Shown piece after piece: positions 54,343-62,673 of a stretch of 64,000 nucleotides of DNA. The DNA comes from CALVGQ01 sp031551965 (GTDB taxonomy: Bacteria; Bacillota_I; Bacilli_A; Erysipelotrichales; Erysipelotrichaceae): the NCBI GenBank assembly GCA_031551965.1, contig JAVBMW010000023.1, positions 52,780 through 116,779 of the forward strand. The letters are read 5' to 3'. Both the position numbers and the translations under genes were made by a program. How positions within the stretch are numbered: the stretch's first letter is position 1; each line of letters begins with the position of its first letter. The notes beneath the pieces are model-generated. The model worked only from the letters and a program-made list of their open reading frames with translations, made no database searches and had not been told where the DNA came from.

Positions 54343-54804
54343 ATGGATATTCAATATCGATTCGCTGATCATTCTGATATGGCATTTTTGGTTCAAAGTC
54401 GTTTGGATTTTTTGAATTGTAAACTGGAAGATGTTGATTATATGCTTATTAAACAGCAAACTCAAGAATATTTTGAAAAACGTTTTAGAGACCAAGAAAT
54501 TAGCATTATTTTAGCCGAAGAGAATAATCAAATCATTGCAACCGGTATACTTTTTTTCTATGACTCAGTGCCATCGCGTTTAAATCCATATGGGAAAAAC
54601 GCATATATTACGAGTATGTATGTACGTGAAAGCTATCGAAGAAGAGGAATTGCCAACAGCATTTTAAATAGATTAATTCAAACCGCAAAAAATCGTGGAG
54701 TTAAAATAGTTTCGTTGAGTGCTTCTGAGATGGGAAAAACGATATACGAAAAATATGGATTTAAGGAAAGTAGTTCCAATATGTACTATGAAATCAAGGA
54801 ATAA
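54343..54804 (+). CDS. GNAT-family acetyltransferase
   Basis: 153 residues. CoA-binding loop YVRESYRRRGIANSIL and later SASEMGKTIYEKYGF mark the GNAT fold. Substrate unknown. GGAAGAGG precedes the ATG. Confidence 0.85.
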   Translation: MDIQYRFADHSDMAFLVQSRLDFLNCKLEDVDYMLIKQQTQEYFEKRFRDQEISIILAEENNQIIATGILFFYDSVPSRLNPYGKNAYITSMYVRESYRRRGIANSILNRLIQTAKNRGVKIVSLSASEMGKTIYEKYGFKESSSNMYYEIKE

Positions 54805-54918
54805 TTTAAGTTGAAAAATATTCAAGTTACGCTTATAATAATCTCATAAGTTAATCGGTGCAATTCTAGAATAAGATGCTTTTGGAAATTCAAACTATTA
54901 ATAAGAGGTGATTTAGGC

Positions 54919-56445
54919 ATGGAGAACAGAACATATATCACAATTGATTTGAAATCATTTTATGCTTCAGTAGAATGTATCGAGCGCGGTCTTGATCCAA
55001 TGACGACTAACCTTGTTGTTGCAGATTCAAGTAGAACAGAAAAAACGATCTGCCTTGCAGTATCTCCCTCACTTAAAGCTTATGGTATTTCTGGACGGGC
55101 AAGATTATTTGAGGTTGTTCAAAAGGTTAAGGAAATTAATAATAAAAGAATAATCAGTGCTCCGAAACATGTCTTTACTGGTTCTTCATATAGCAGTATC
55201 GAGTTGGAAAAATCATTTGAATTGTCTTTGGATTACATTGTAGCTCGTCCACAGATGTCACTTTATATTGAGTTCAGCACAAGAATTTATAATGTTTATT
55301 TGAAATACATCGCTCCTGAGGATATTCATGTTTATTCCATCGATGAAGTTTTTATTGATGCGACGAACTATCTTTCTCTTTTTGGCACTACAGCACAAGA
55401 ATTTGCAAGGAAAATTATTCTTGATGTATTGAATTCAACAGGCATTACCGCCACTGCTGGTATTGGAACAAATCTTTTTTTGAGTAAGGTAGCAATGGAT
55501 ATTGAAGCAAAACACATTCCAGCTGATGAAAATGGAGTTAGGATTGCAGAACTTGACGAAATGTCGTATCGTCGCTCATTGTGGGCACATCGTCCATTGA
55601 CTGATTTTTGGCGTGTTGGTAGAGGAATTTCCAAAAAGTTGGAAGAACATGGGATGTTTACAATGGGAGATGTAGCAAGATGCTCACTGGGGAGCGCTAG
55701 TGACTTTCGAAATGAAGCATTACTTTACAAATTGTTTGGTATAAATGCCGAATTACTTATTGATCATGCTTGGGGTTGGGAACCCTGCACGATGGCAGAT
55801 ATCAAAGCATATAAACCTAGTTCAAACTGTATCGGTTCTGGTCAGGTTCTTCAATCGCCTTATCCTTTTGAAAAAACCAAACTTATTGTCTGGGAGATGA
55901 CTGATGTTTTGGTGCTTGATTTAGTAGACAAGGGACTGGTAACGAATCAGCTAGTATTGACAGTTAGTTATGACATTGAAAATTTGAAAGATCCAATAAG
56001 AAGAGCAAACTATTATGGTGCGATTACAAAAGATCATTATGGACGTGGGGATGTCCCCAAACACGCTCATGGTACCGCTAATCTTGGAAAATATACATCA
56101 TCTACCAAGCAGATTCTAGCTGCTGTTTTAGATCTGTTTGATCGTATCGTTGATCCAAACCTTTTAGTAAGACGTGTTAACATAACTGCAAACAATGTTT
56201 TAGATGAAGACTCTGCAAAAAAAGCTTCATCCATAGAACAACTTGATCTCTTTATCGACTACGAAATGGAAAGCAGGAAACAGTCAGACGAAGATGAAGA
56301 GCTCAAGCGTGAGAAAAATATTCAAAAAGCGATGTTGTCGATAAAAAAGAAATATGGTAAAAATGCCGTTTTAAAAGGAGTGAACTTAGAAGAAGGGGGA
56401 ACCACTGTGGAACGAAATAATCAGATTGGAGGACATAAGGCATGA
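54919..56445 (+). CDS. Y-family DNA polymerase (UmuC-like)
   Basis: 508 residues. ITIDLKSFYASVECIERG holds the first catalytic Asp and the steric-gate-type FYASVE; the second site is YSIDEVFID. SAPKHVFTG-type finger region and little-finger domain follow; residues beyond 440 form a charged tail. Performs error-prone synthesis past lesions. Overlaps the YolD gene by 4 bases, a common pairing in Bacillota. No clear LexA box found upstream. GAGGTGA precedes the ATG. Confidence 0.9.
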   Translation: MENRTYITIDLKSFYASVECIERGLDPMTTNLVVADSSRTEKTICLAVSPSLKAYGISGRARLFEVVQKVKEINNKRIISAPKHVFTGSSYSSIELEKSFELSLDYIVARPQMSLYIEFSTRIYNVYLKYIAPEDIHVYSIDEVFIDATNYLSLFGTTAQEFARKIILDVLNSTGITATAGIGTNLFLSKVAMDIEAKHIPADENGVRIAELDEMSYRRSLWAHRPLTDFWRVGRGISKKLEEHGMFTMGDVARCSLGSASDFRNEALLYKLFGINAELLIDHAWGWEPCTMADIKAYKPSSNCIGSGQVLQSPYPFEKTKLIVWEMTDVLVLDLVDKGLVTNQLVLTVSYDIENLKDPIRRANYYGAITKDHYGRGDVPKHAHGTANLGKYTSSTKQILAAVLDLFDRIVDPNLLVRRVNITANNVLDEDSAKKASSIEQLDLFIDYEMESRKQSDEDEELKREKNIQKAMLSIKKKYGKNAVLKGVNLEEGGTTVERNNQIGGHKA

Positions 56446-56858
56446 GTGCATCCTACGATGATATTATTGATTTACCTCACCATGTCTCCATTACACGAAC
56501 ACCAATGCCTATTGCAAATCGTGCAGCCCAATTCTCACCATTTGCTGCCTTGACAGGCTATGATGCAGCCATAGCAGAAACTGCTAGGTTAACTGATAAA
56601 AGAATTGAACTTAGTGAAAATGATAAAGATGAGCTAAATATGAAACTGATTCACTTGACCACTGTACTTATTGATCATCCAAAGATATCTGTGACTTATT
56701 ACCAACCGGATGATAATAAAGCGGGAGGTGCCTATGTTACAAAAATCGACATCGTAAAGAAAGTGGACGATTATGAGCATACCATCGTTTTCATGAATGG
56801 TGATGCAATAATGATTGATGATATTTTAGATTTAGACATTGTTCGCTCATGTAATTAA
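56442..56858 (+). CDS. YolD-like protein
   Basis: 138 residues. The conserved start reads YDDIIDLPHHVSITRTPM and RAAQFSPFAAL, typical of YolD-like partners of UmuC/UvrX polymerases. Probably helps recruit or regulate the polymerase. Stops directly before a tRNA-like fragment. Confidence 0.9.
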   Translation: MSASYDDIIDLPHHVSITRTPMPIANRAAQFSPFAALTGYDAAIAETARLTDKRIELSENDKDELNMKLIHLTTVLIDHPKISVTYYQPDDNKAGGAYVTKIDIVKKVDDYEHTIVFMNGDAIMIDDILDLDIVRSCN

Positions 56859-56909
56859 TGGTGCAGATAATAGGATTTGAACTTGCACGAGTTGCCTCAT
56901 ACGCCCCGC
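56859..56909 (-). pseudogene. Degenerate tRNA-Leu 3' fragment (scar a)
   Basis: Minus strand ends ...TTCAAATCCTATTATCTGCACCA (read in two parts), i.e. T-loop, 3' acceptor and CCA, with mispairs in the T-stem and no 5' half. It begins one base after the YolD stop. Likely an old integration scar. Confidence 0.65.
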
Positions 56910-56952
56910 AATGTTTTGTGTTGACCGTGATTTTATTTCAACTTAAGGCAAC

Positions 56953-57031
56953 AGTTAATCTATCATTTCTTAAGTAATATCGTTATTTCTATTACGCAAT
57001 AATTAAAAAAAACAAAAATCGCGTAATAGGA
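56953..57031. repeat. Island-bounding repeat, copy 1
   Basis: CTATCATTT (56960-56968), GTTATTT and the inverted repeat CTATTACGC (56989-56997) / GCGTAATAG (57021-57029) recur at 63809-63883 in the same order and orientation. The 23-base A-rich centre is also alike. Precedes a remnant gene. Confidence 0.7.
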
Positions 57032-57033
57032 CA

Positions 57034-57192
57034 ATGTGTGCTAACGAAAAGATGTTTGAAAGGGAAGTAGATTCTCTGTTGAAAATAAAAGATGCTTATC
57101 CAAAATTACTGATAGCGAGAACTCAGCATAGAGCTTATCAGCATGAATGGGTTGCAATTATTGACATTGCTGATTGGCTGTTAAACAGATAG
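57034..57192 (+). pseudogene. C-terminal remnant of an AAA_14/DUF4143 ATPase
   Basis: 52 codons ending in TAG. The stretch EVDSLLKIKDAYPKLLIAR, then EWVAIIDIADWLL, is the usual C-terminus of ATP-binding proteins of the AAA_14/DUF4143 family; the ATPase part is missing and there is no good ribosome binding site. Confidence 0.6.
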
Positions 57193-57196
57193 AAAA

Positions 57197-57240
57197 AACC
57201 GAGAATTCACTTTTCAATATGAGTGTCTCGGTTATTTTTT
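57197..57240 (+). terminator. Terminator after the ATPase remnant
   Basis: AACCGAGA (57197-57204) pairs with TCTCGGTT (57226-57233), then A and a T-run. Confidence 0.85.
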
Positions 57241-57245
57241 TTATA

Positions 57246-57301
57246 TGGTGCGGATAACAGGACTTGAACCTGCACAGGCTTGCGCCCAATAACCCCTCAA
57301 G
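57246..57301 (-). repeat. Left attachment site: 3' part of tRNA-Leu(GAG) (scar b)
   Basis: 56 bases identical except one to 62269-62324 of the intact tRNA-Leu, same orientation, from the CCA end to the anticodon loop, where identity stops at CAAG. Beyond it lies the recombinase gene, whose last codons overlap this site. It fits attL of the 5-kb element. Confidence 0.85.
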
Positions 57302-58508
57302 TGGCGTTACTCTCTGTGATTTTATTTCCATCGTAGTTTTCGATTAATAATTTATGCATGTCGGTGTGTAGTTTAAGCGGTGCTTTCAGCTCGAATTCTA
57401 TATTTAATTTGCCATCTTCGGTTTCAGATATATAAACACGTTCTAGGATCAAATGCAGGTGAGCGTTATCAATGTTTCTTTCATTAGTGATTTGTTTAAG
57501 GATATCCACTGAACTTTTTATGTTAAGTCTTGCATTCTTTCCAATGTGATCTGAGTGGGAAAGCTTTTCGATTTCTGTAGTAATTGATTCCATCTGAGTT
57601 TCGCAGTCTTTAATAAGTTCTTCTATGTAACCTGCTCTATTGGGTTCTTGGATTTGTTTTAATACAAGTGATTTAATATTTTCAGTGAGTTCGACTTGTT
57701 GTCTTTGGAAATTCCCAATGAGTTGGTCATAATTAGTTTTTTGTTTTGTCCACTCTCTGATGAAGGCATCCACATTTTTAAGATTATCAGTGGCTATTTC
57801 TAAAAGTACACCCATCTGTTGATATAAATAATCATCGAGTACTGACTCTCGTATCCTATGAGAAGCACAGTAATCCTTGCCCATCCTTTGATACGTGGTG
57901 CAGGCATACTCGATGTATTCCTTTCCATCCTGCTTTCTTCTTCGGGATGTAAAAGATGCACCACAGTCAGCGCATCTTAAAAATCCTGCATAGCGATGTA
58001 TCTTTTTGTTGTTGCCAGTTTTTACATGATTCGCAATATTATTCGCTCTGATAGCACAAGCAGTGTCCCACAGCTCTTTTGAGATGATAGGTGGATAGAA
58101 GTTCTCGTGGCGGATATGTTGCTCTACAGGCAAGTATTCCCGTGTTTTGTAGATTCGACTATTTGTAGTTTTTCCACATATTAGCGTTCCGATACAAGCT
58201 TCGTTTACAAGTATATTAGCTACACCTCGATTACTCCAAAGATATTGTTTTCCTATTTTTGTTTTGTTGAAAGGAACATTTTTATTGTGATGTATTTTTT
58301 GATAATAAGCAGGGGATTTGTATCCATGATTATTAAGATACATTGCGATTTTTTGAACACCCATTCCACCTACAAATAGTTTAAATATTAAACGTATTTG
58401 CTCAGCACATTCTTCTACGATTTCAACTTCGCCAGTTAATTTGTTTTTTATGTAACCAAATGGGGGAACAACTATAATACCAACTTTTTGTTTTTGTTTA
58501 TACCACAC
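57297..58508 (-). pseudogene. Large serine recombinase lacking its catalytic domain
   Basis: 403 codons from GTG 58508. The recombinase domain (VPPFGYIKNKLTGEVEIVEE; MYLNNHGYKSP), the zinc-ribbon (CADCGASFTSRR; CTTY...YCASHRI) and the coiled-coil C-terminus are present. The ~150-residue resolvase domain with the catalytic Ser is absent; upstream the frame closes at TAG 58539-58541. The gene therefore looks truncated at its 5' end and inactive. It reads into the tRNA attachment core. Confidence 0.85.
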
Positions 58509-58548
58509 TACTCTTTTACTAGCTAGCAGGAAATTGTGCTAAATTTGT

Positions 58549-58728
58549 TTATGATAAAAGTTTTGGTTTTGAAGATTTAAAAGTTGTGTTTGGTGGATTT
58601 TGGATAACACCGTTTTTCACAAGATAATCTGAAACAACTGCCTTGAAGAAAGTATCTAGGTCACTAGATTTTCCTGTATAGGTAAAGGTTACCTTGTTGA
58701 TAGCGGGTTCGTTGAATTTTCTACTCAA
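58549..58728 (-). CDS. Small recombinase-associated protein, 59 residues
   Basis: TTG start at 58728 with GAGGTGA 4 bases upstream; stop TAA. Begins with SRKFNEPAINKVTFTYTG and continues FFKAVVSDYLVKNG. Short proteins of this kind commonly precede serine recombinase genes in Tn4451-like elements. Coding bias is good, no stop codons over 59 codons. Probably the first gene of the old recombinase operon. Confidence 0.6.
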   Translation of the reverse strand: MSRKFNEPAINKVTFTYTGKSSDLDTFFKAVVSDYLVKNGVIQNPPNTTFKSSKPKLLS

Positions 58729-58739
58729 TATATCACCTC

Positions 58740-59902
58740 GATTCTAGAATTGTTTTTTTTATTGATGTAGCAAAACTGTTTTTGATTTATCTATACCTGC
58801 AAGTCATCACACCTACAGCATTACTAGACAACAATTGGAATTGTTTCATTGGAGTTTCACCACTCCCAATCAAGGAAGCACCTACGTGGAGTATCATTAT
58901 CACTATTTAATTCATCGCATATAAGTTTCCAACTTATTTAACTTTCTAGTTTCATCGCTACTCATAAAAGAGATCAAGGCGCACTAAAAGATGTGCTAGG
59001 TAAATAGATAATGTATCTAATAATCAGTTATTCAGTTTTCAAAGAACACATCCAAATTTGATTTGGATCAAGAACATTTTTAAGTATCCCTATACTCTTA
59101 TCCGTTCTCAGAGAGGTTTAACACTCCCTAATCGCAAAAATTTAGAAAAAATTAATAATTAGGAGCATATTTTCCTTTATGTAGATAAAGAATTTATTTA
59201 CGCTTTGAGCACAAAAAAAGCAAAGAATTTTATTTCTCTGCTTGTGTTTCTTTAGATTCATATAAACTGTTTTATTCCTATTATTATATTTTCTCTGTTT
59301 ATATTTAAGTTATATATTAACTAGATGTAACATTACTACACATACCATGTAATCCTGCATAGGCAGACTAACCCCTTGGTGATGTTTGGAATTTATTAAA
59401 AATACTGGATGTACTACCTATAATAAGTCGATAGTTGCAAGGCTTATTGCGAGATCCCTACCACTTTTCTATGATTTTGTATTTTACACTACCGTTTTTG
59501 ATTGCCAACGAGCGTTGCACGTCGGCGTAATTTGGAACGGCGGTACCGTTCCTTTAACCTGCTTCGGATTATTCCAAAAAACTATAGTTTAAAAAATGGA
59601 CTATAAATTAATAAGCAATCGGTTGTGTTTTTGAAGTAGGCGAATACAGGCTCATACGCTGGTCATATTGATTTCTCTGGTATGTTGACGCTATCTTAGC
59701 TGAGATGTCTGCACAAAATGGCAACAAATGCGACACGTTTAAATTAACATTGCTTTTCTGGAAGTTAACGCACCAATTAGTGAATAATATTTCAAAATTA
59801 ACTCGAATTTAGCACTAATTTTTTTTGGCTTCTATTTTGTGAAATGCTTTCTTTTTATTTATAATATTTTGTGGCTATTAATGTGAATAGGATTATATAG
59901 CT
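58740..59902. other. 1.16-kb non-coding stretch inside the element, with boxA-like sequence
   Basis: No convincing gene on either strand. On the minus strand 59025-59049 reads GTGTTCTTTGAAAACTGAAT..., the boxA-type leader that precedes rRNA and tRNA operons in Bacillota, but no rRNA follows. GGAACGG (59534-59540) and CCGTTCC (59546-59552) form a perfect hairpin. The rest is unassigned. Confidence 0.6.
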
Positions 59903-60913
59903 TTAATTGTCTCCCAACATTAGCTGTAAGATATTAATCAGTCTCAATTGCTGCTTTTCATTCTCTTTATAATATAAATAGCGGTCAGCGATTCGAAATC
60001 CCCAAGATAAAGCAAATAAATTCCGAATCAAAGTGTCGCTCATAGTATGTGTAAATCCCTGACTGGAAGCACCTCGGCAGTAGCCCGTGATAATCTGTTG
60101 TTTAAAGTGTGGCAGCTCGGCAACATCACGGTCAGAGTAGACGAAGGCCTCCATCAAAACATCGATGGCATCCTCGCCAAGAGATCCATATCCGGCTGAA
60201 TCCCAGTCGATTAGGTATACTACAGTTTTGCCATTCACTTCTCGGAGGATTAGATTATCATGATGCACATCGCCTTGACAGATAGTGTGTGGTAGTGCAT
60301 CAAAGTAAGCCAATATCGAATCGGCATGCTCGGCATACTCATTTAGTTGAGACCGCAGTGTATCAGGAAATCCTGCAATCGGCTGGGCAAGCAGTGATTT
60401 CATTCGGCCGTGCCACAGATCAAAGCTGGAGCAAACAGCTGGGTAACTCCTCAGATAAGGCAGATCAAACTGGCCATGAAGATGAAAATTTGCTTGTAAT
60501 GCTCCTAAATATTCAGCCGCCAGTGCCAATTCCTCGGCATGAAGTTGGTGCTCACTGGTCTTTCCTTCGATATATTCCATCCAGATTTGAGTGGTGTTAT
60601 CTTGTTCTTCCAACAGATAGCATGCAGGAAGATGGATGAATTGAGAAAAGGTATCAGTCAGCCCATGTTTGTAGATTTCATATTCGCGCCGCCAGCAGTC
60701 AGGATCCCCGTGACGATTCCATTGCTTTTGGGTCTTTAAAACCATATGGAATCGCTGTGTACCGGAAGTGGTTAAGACCGTTCCGGATAGTTTCTTTACA
60801 TTACCGACAGTACCTCCTTGCAGGAGCTCAGTCGTATAGCTGACATCATGTATAGGTTCTTGAAACATGCTCGTAAGGGCTGATAATAGTGAACTTTGGT
60901 TGATTGTATTCAT
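59903..60913 (-). CDS. APH-type phosphotransferase
   Basis: 336 residues. Aminoglycoside-phosphotransferase/choline-kinase fold: catalytic loop CQGDVHHDNLIL with catalytic Asp and the metal-binding Asp in YLIDWDSAGYG. Base composition is clearly richer in G+C than the host genes, so it is imported. It starts 9 bases after the RsgA-like gene and GAGGAT precedes the ATG. It may inactivate an aminoglycoside or other ribosome drug or phosphorylate a sugar; the target cannot be read. Confidence 0.82.
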   Translation of the reverse strand: MNTINQSSLLSALTSMFQEPIHDVSYTTELLQGGTVGNVKKLSGTVLTTSGTQRFHMVLKTQKQWNRHGDPDCWRREYEIYKHGLTDTFSQFIHLPACYLLEEQDNTTQIWMEYIEGKTSEHQLHAEELALAAEYLGALQANFHLHGQFDLPYLRSYPAVCSSFDLWHGRMKSLLAQPIAGFPDTLRSQLNEYAEHADSILAYFDALPHTICQGDVHHDNLILREVNGKTVVYLIDWDSAGYGSLGEDAIDVLMEAFVYSDRDVAELPHFKQQIITGYCRGASSQGFTHTMSDTLIRNLFALSWGFRIADRYLYYKENEKQQLRLINILQLMLGDN

Positions 60914-60922
60914 AAATAATCC

Positions 60923-61930
60923 TCATTTCTTTTTCTTTTGAGATTTGCGGGAGACGAAGATTGCCTCTTTTTTTTGAGTGATATAACTGTTCCATTGATT
61001 TTGTGTCAGTCGACCATCCGCAAGTGCCGACTGAATTGCACAGTCAGGCTCCGTGCGGTGACGGCAATCAGAAAAGCGGCATTGGCTGATGAGTTTTTCG
61101 ATTTCTCCAAATGATTCCTTGATGCCTTCATTCGCATTCCATAAGCCGAGTTCACGCATTCCAGGTGTGTCGATAATCATGACACCGGATAGTAATCGAA
61201 CCAACTCACGATGCGTGGTAGTATGACGGCCACGGGCATCATCAGTGCGGATATCGTTGATAACCATCAATTCTTCTCCAGACAAGGCATTGAGTAGTGA
61301 GGATTTGCCAACACCAGACATACCTAGAAATACGATTGTTTTATAAGGTTGCAGATACGGGTTTAGAAGATCCAAACCGGCTCCAGTATGACTACTGACT
61401 GGAACGATATCGACATCTTCAACTATGCTTCGAATGGCATCAATCTGTGGCTGATAATCATCCACAAGATCGGATTTCGTAAGAATAATAACTGGAATAC
61501 CTCCGCTTTGGCGCGCTTGGGTGAGATAACGAGCGATTCGATTGAGGTTAAAGTCTTGATTAAGCGAAGATATAATGAATACATAGTCGAAGTTCGCTGC
61601 GACCACTTGCTCCAAGATCGTTTTGACATACCCGACAGCATGCCCGGAGTAATCCGTTCGAGAAAATTTGGAACGTCGTGGCAGTATGTCTGTGATACTA
61701 GAACTACCTTGAGTATTGAAGCAAAGCAAGATAAAATCACCAACAGCGGGAAGTGCGCTGCGATCTGTGTTTTTGTGTAAGAATGATCCGGTAAGGTGGG
61801 CTATGAGTTCGCCATGTTCACAAATAACTGTGTATTGTTTACGGTGAATTGCGATAATTCTTGCGGGTATCAATCCAGTGGGAAGATTCAAGAGAGAGCC
61901 TGTAAATCCATATTTTTGTAATGTGTTAAT
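60923..61930 (-). CDS. RsgA-like circularly permuted GTPase with apparent ATT start
   Basis: About 335 residues. OB-like N-terminus, then the permuted GTPase: G4 TKSD, P-loop GMSGVGKSSLLNALSG, G3 DTPGMRELG and the C-terminal zinc motif CRFSDCRHRTEPDC. A chromosomal RsgA matures 30S subunits; this copy is on an integrated element. AGGAGG (61938-61943, minus) is spaced 7 bases from ATT 61930; the in-frame ATG at 61996 lies before a terminator and has no site. GC content is above the host's. Confidence 0.85.
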   Translation of the reverse strand: MNTLQKYGFTGSLLNLPTGLIPARIIAIHRKQYTVICEHGELIAHLTGSFLHKNTDRSALPAVGDFILLCFNTQGSSSITDILPRRSKFSRTDYSGHAVGYVKTILEQVVAANFDYVFIISSLNQDFNLNRIARYLTQARQSGGIPVIILTKSDLVDDYQPQIDAIRSIVEDVDIVPVSSHTGAGLDLLNPYLQPYKTIVFLGMSGVGKSSLLNALSGEELMVINDIRTDDARGRHTTTHRELVRLLSGVMIIDTPGMRELGLWNANEGIKESFGEIEKLISQCRFSDCRHRTEPDCAIQSALADGRLTQNQWNSYITQKKEAIFVSRKSQKKKK

Positions 61931-61977
61931 ATTATTTCCTCCTAAAATTTTTTGGTAACTACCACCTTTTGAGCAAC

Positions 61978-62006
61978 AAAAAAGAATGCAACCCAAAATG
62001 CATTCT
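61978..62006 (-). terminator. Attenuator terminator in the RsgA-like leader
   Basis: Minus strand AGAATGCA (61999-62006) pairs with TGCATTCT (61983-61990), followed by six U (61978-61983). It lies 35-75 bases upstream of the ribosome binding site of the GTPase gene. Confidence 0.8.
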
Positions 62007-62013
62007 CTACGAA

Positions 62014-62032
62014 ACGTCAGACAAACCGACGT
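62014..62032 (-). promoter_or_regulatory. Hairpin between uORF and attenuator terminator
   Basis: ACGTCGG / CTGACGT (62026-62032 with 62014-62020 on the minus strand) form a 7-bp stem (one G-U) with a 5-base loop, a possible antiterminator partner. Confidence 0.55.
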
Positions 62033-62071
62033 GGCATATAAATGAAAGGTAACTTAATACAATATTCAGTT

Positions 62072-62107
62072 TTAAAGTAAAACCACCATGTTAAATGTAT
62101 TTGCCAT
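62072..62107 (-). CDS. 11-codon leader peptide (uORF)
   Basis: ATG 62107 to TAA 62074-62072, encoding MANTFNMVVLL. GAAAGGGG lies 11 bases upstream. A short hydrophobic leader followed by hairpins is the usual design for ribosome-stalling attenuation of drug-resistance genes. Confidence 0.5.
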   Translation of the reverse strand: MANTFNMVVLL

Positions 62108-62268
62108 AAAAAAATCAACCCCTTTCAAGAAAAAATTGCTATATAAATTATTAATACTGTAACATAGCGGAAGACAAAAATCAATTATCAAATATAATGA
62201 ATCATTTTATAAATTGCAGACTTTACAATATAAAAAATCCCTTCAACCGAAAGGATTTGCTGTTTAAA

Positions 62269-62355
62269 TGGTGCGGATAACAGGATTTGAACCTGCACAG
62301 GCTTGCGCCCAATAACCCCTCAAGCTATCGTGTCTACCAGTTCCACCATATCCGC
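62269..62355 (-). tRNA. tRNA-Leu(GAG), CCA encoded
   Basis: Complete cloverleaf on the minus strand: acceptor GCGGATA/TATCCGC, D-arm GTG/CAC, anticodon stem ATAGC/GTTAT with loop TTGAGGG (GAG), long variable arm GGGC/GCCT, T-stem GCAGG/CCTGT. Site of integration of the upstream element; its 3' part is duplicated at 57246-57301. Confidence 0.92.
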
Positions 62356-62449
62356 ATTTTATATATTTAACAACTTACTAATTTCATTTAAGCTGTTTTG
62401 AGGTTTATCAAATAAGTTTAATAATTGAATCACAGTGAGGAAGCGACCA

Positions 62450-62483
62450 CAAGCTGCCGTGTCTACCATTCCACCACATCCGC
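62450..62483 (-). pseudogene. tRNA-Leu 5' fragment (scar d)
   Basis: Minus strand GCGGATG TG GTGG... GACACGGCAGCTTG: the 5' half up to the anticodon loop of a second tRNA-Leu, broken at CTTG exactly where scar b breaks; no 3' half follows. Confidence 0.75.
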
Positions 62484-62573
62484 TTTTTGCTTGTATCAAC
62501 AGTTAAATAATTTCAGCTAAGCTGTTTGAGGTATACCAAATAAATTAATATTATCACGTTTTATTTGAATCTA

Positions 62574-62648
62574 TTTGCCGTTATCGGCAAAAACACAAGT
62601 AAATATAACTGATATAAAATTGAAATATTGCCGATAATATTGTATAAT
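62574..62648 (+). promoter_or_regulatory. Promoter and operators of the Fic gene
   Basis: TTGAAA (62620-62625), 17-base spacer, TATAAT (62643-62648). A perfect palindrome TTTGCCG-TTAT-CGGCAAA (62574-62591) lies upstream, and the half-site TTGCCGATAA (62628-62637) sits in the spacer as the inverse of TTATCGGCAA (62581-62590). Probably bound by the Fic protein's own HTH or a similar repressor. Confidence 0.75.
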
Positions 62649-62673
62649 CAACTTATCACAGGAGGCATATATC

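Noticed and set aside
58950..59100. 16S-23S rRNA spacer or rRNA gene
   Set aside because: Only the boxA-like core is present; adjacent sequence does not continue into 16S, 23S or 5S rRNA.
59386..59592. 68-codon plus-strand ORF in the element
   Set aside because: No ribosome binding site, no recognisable family and it spans the hairpin at 59534-59552.
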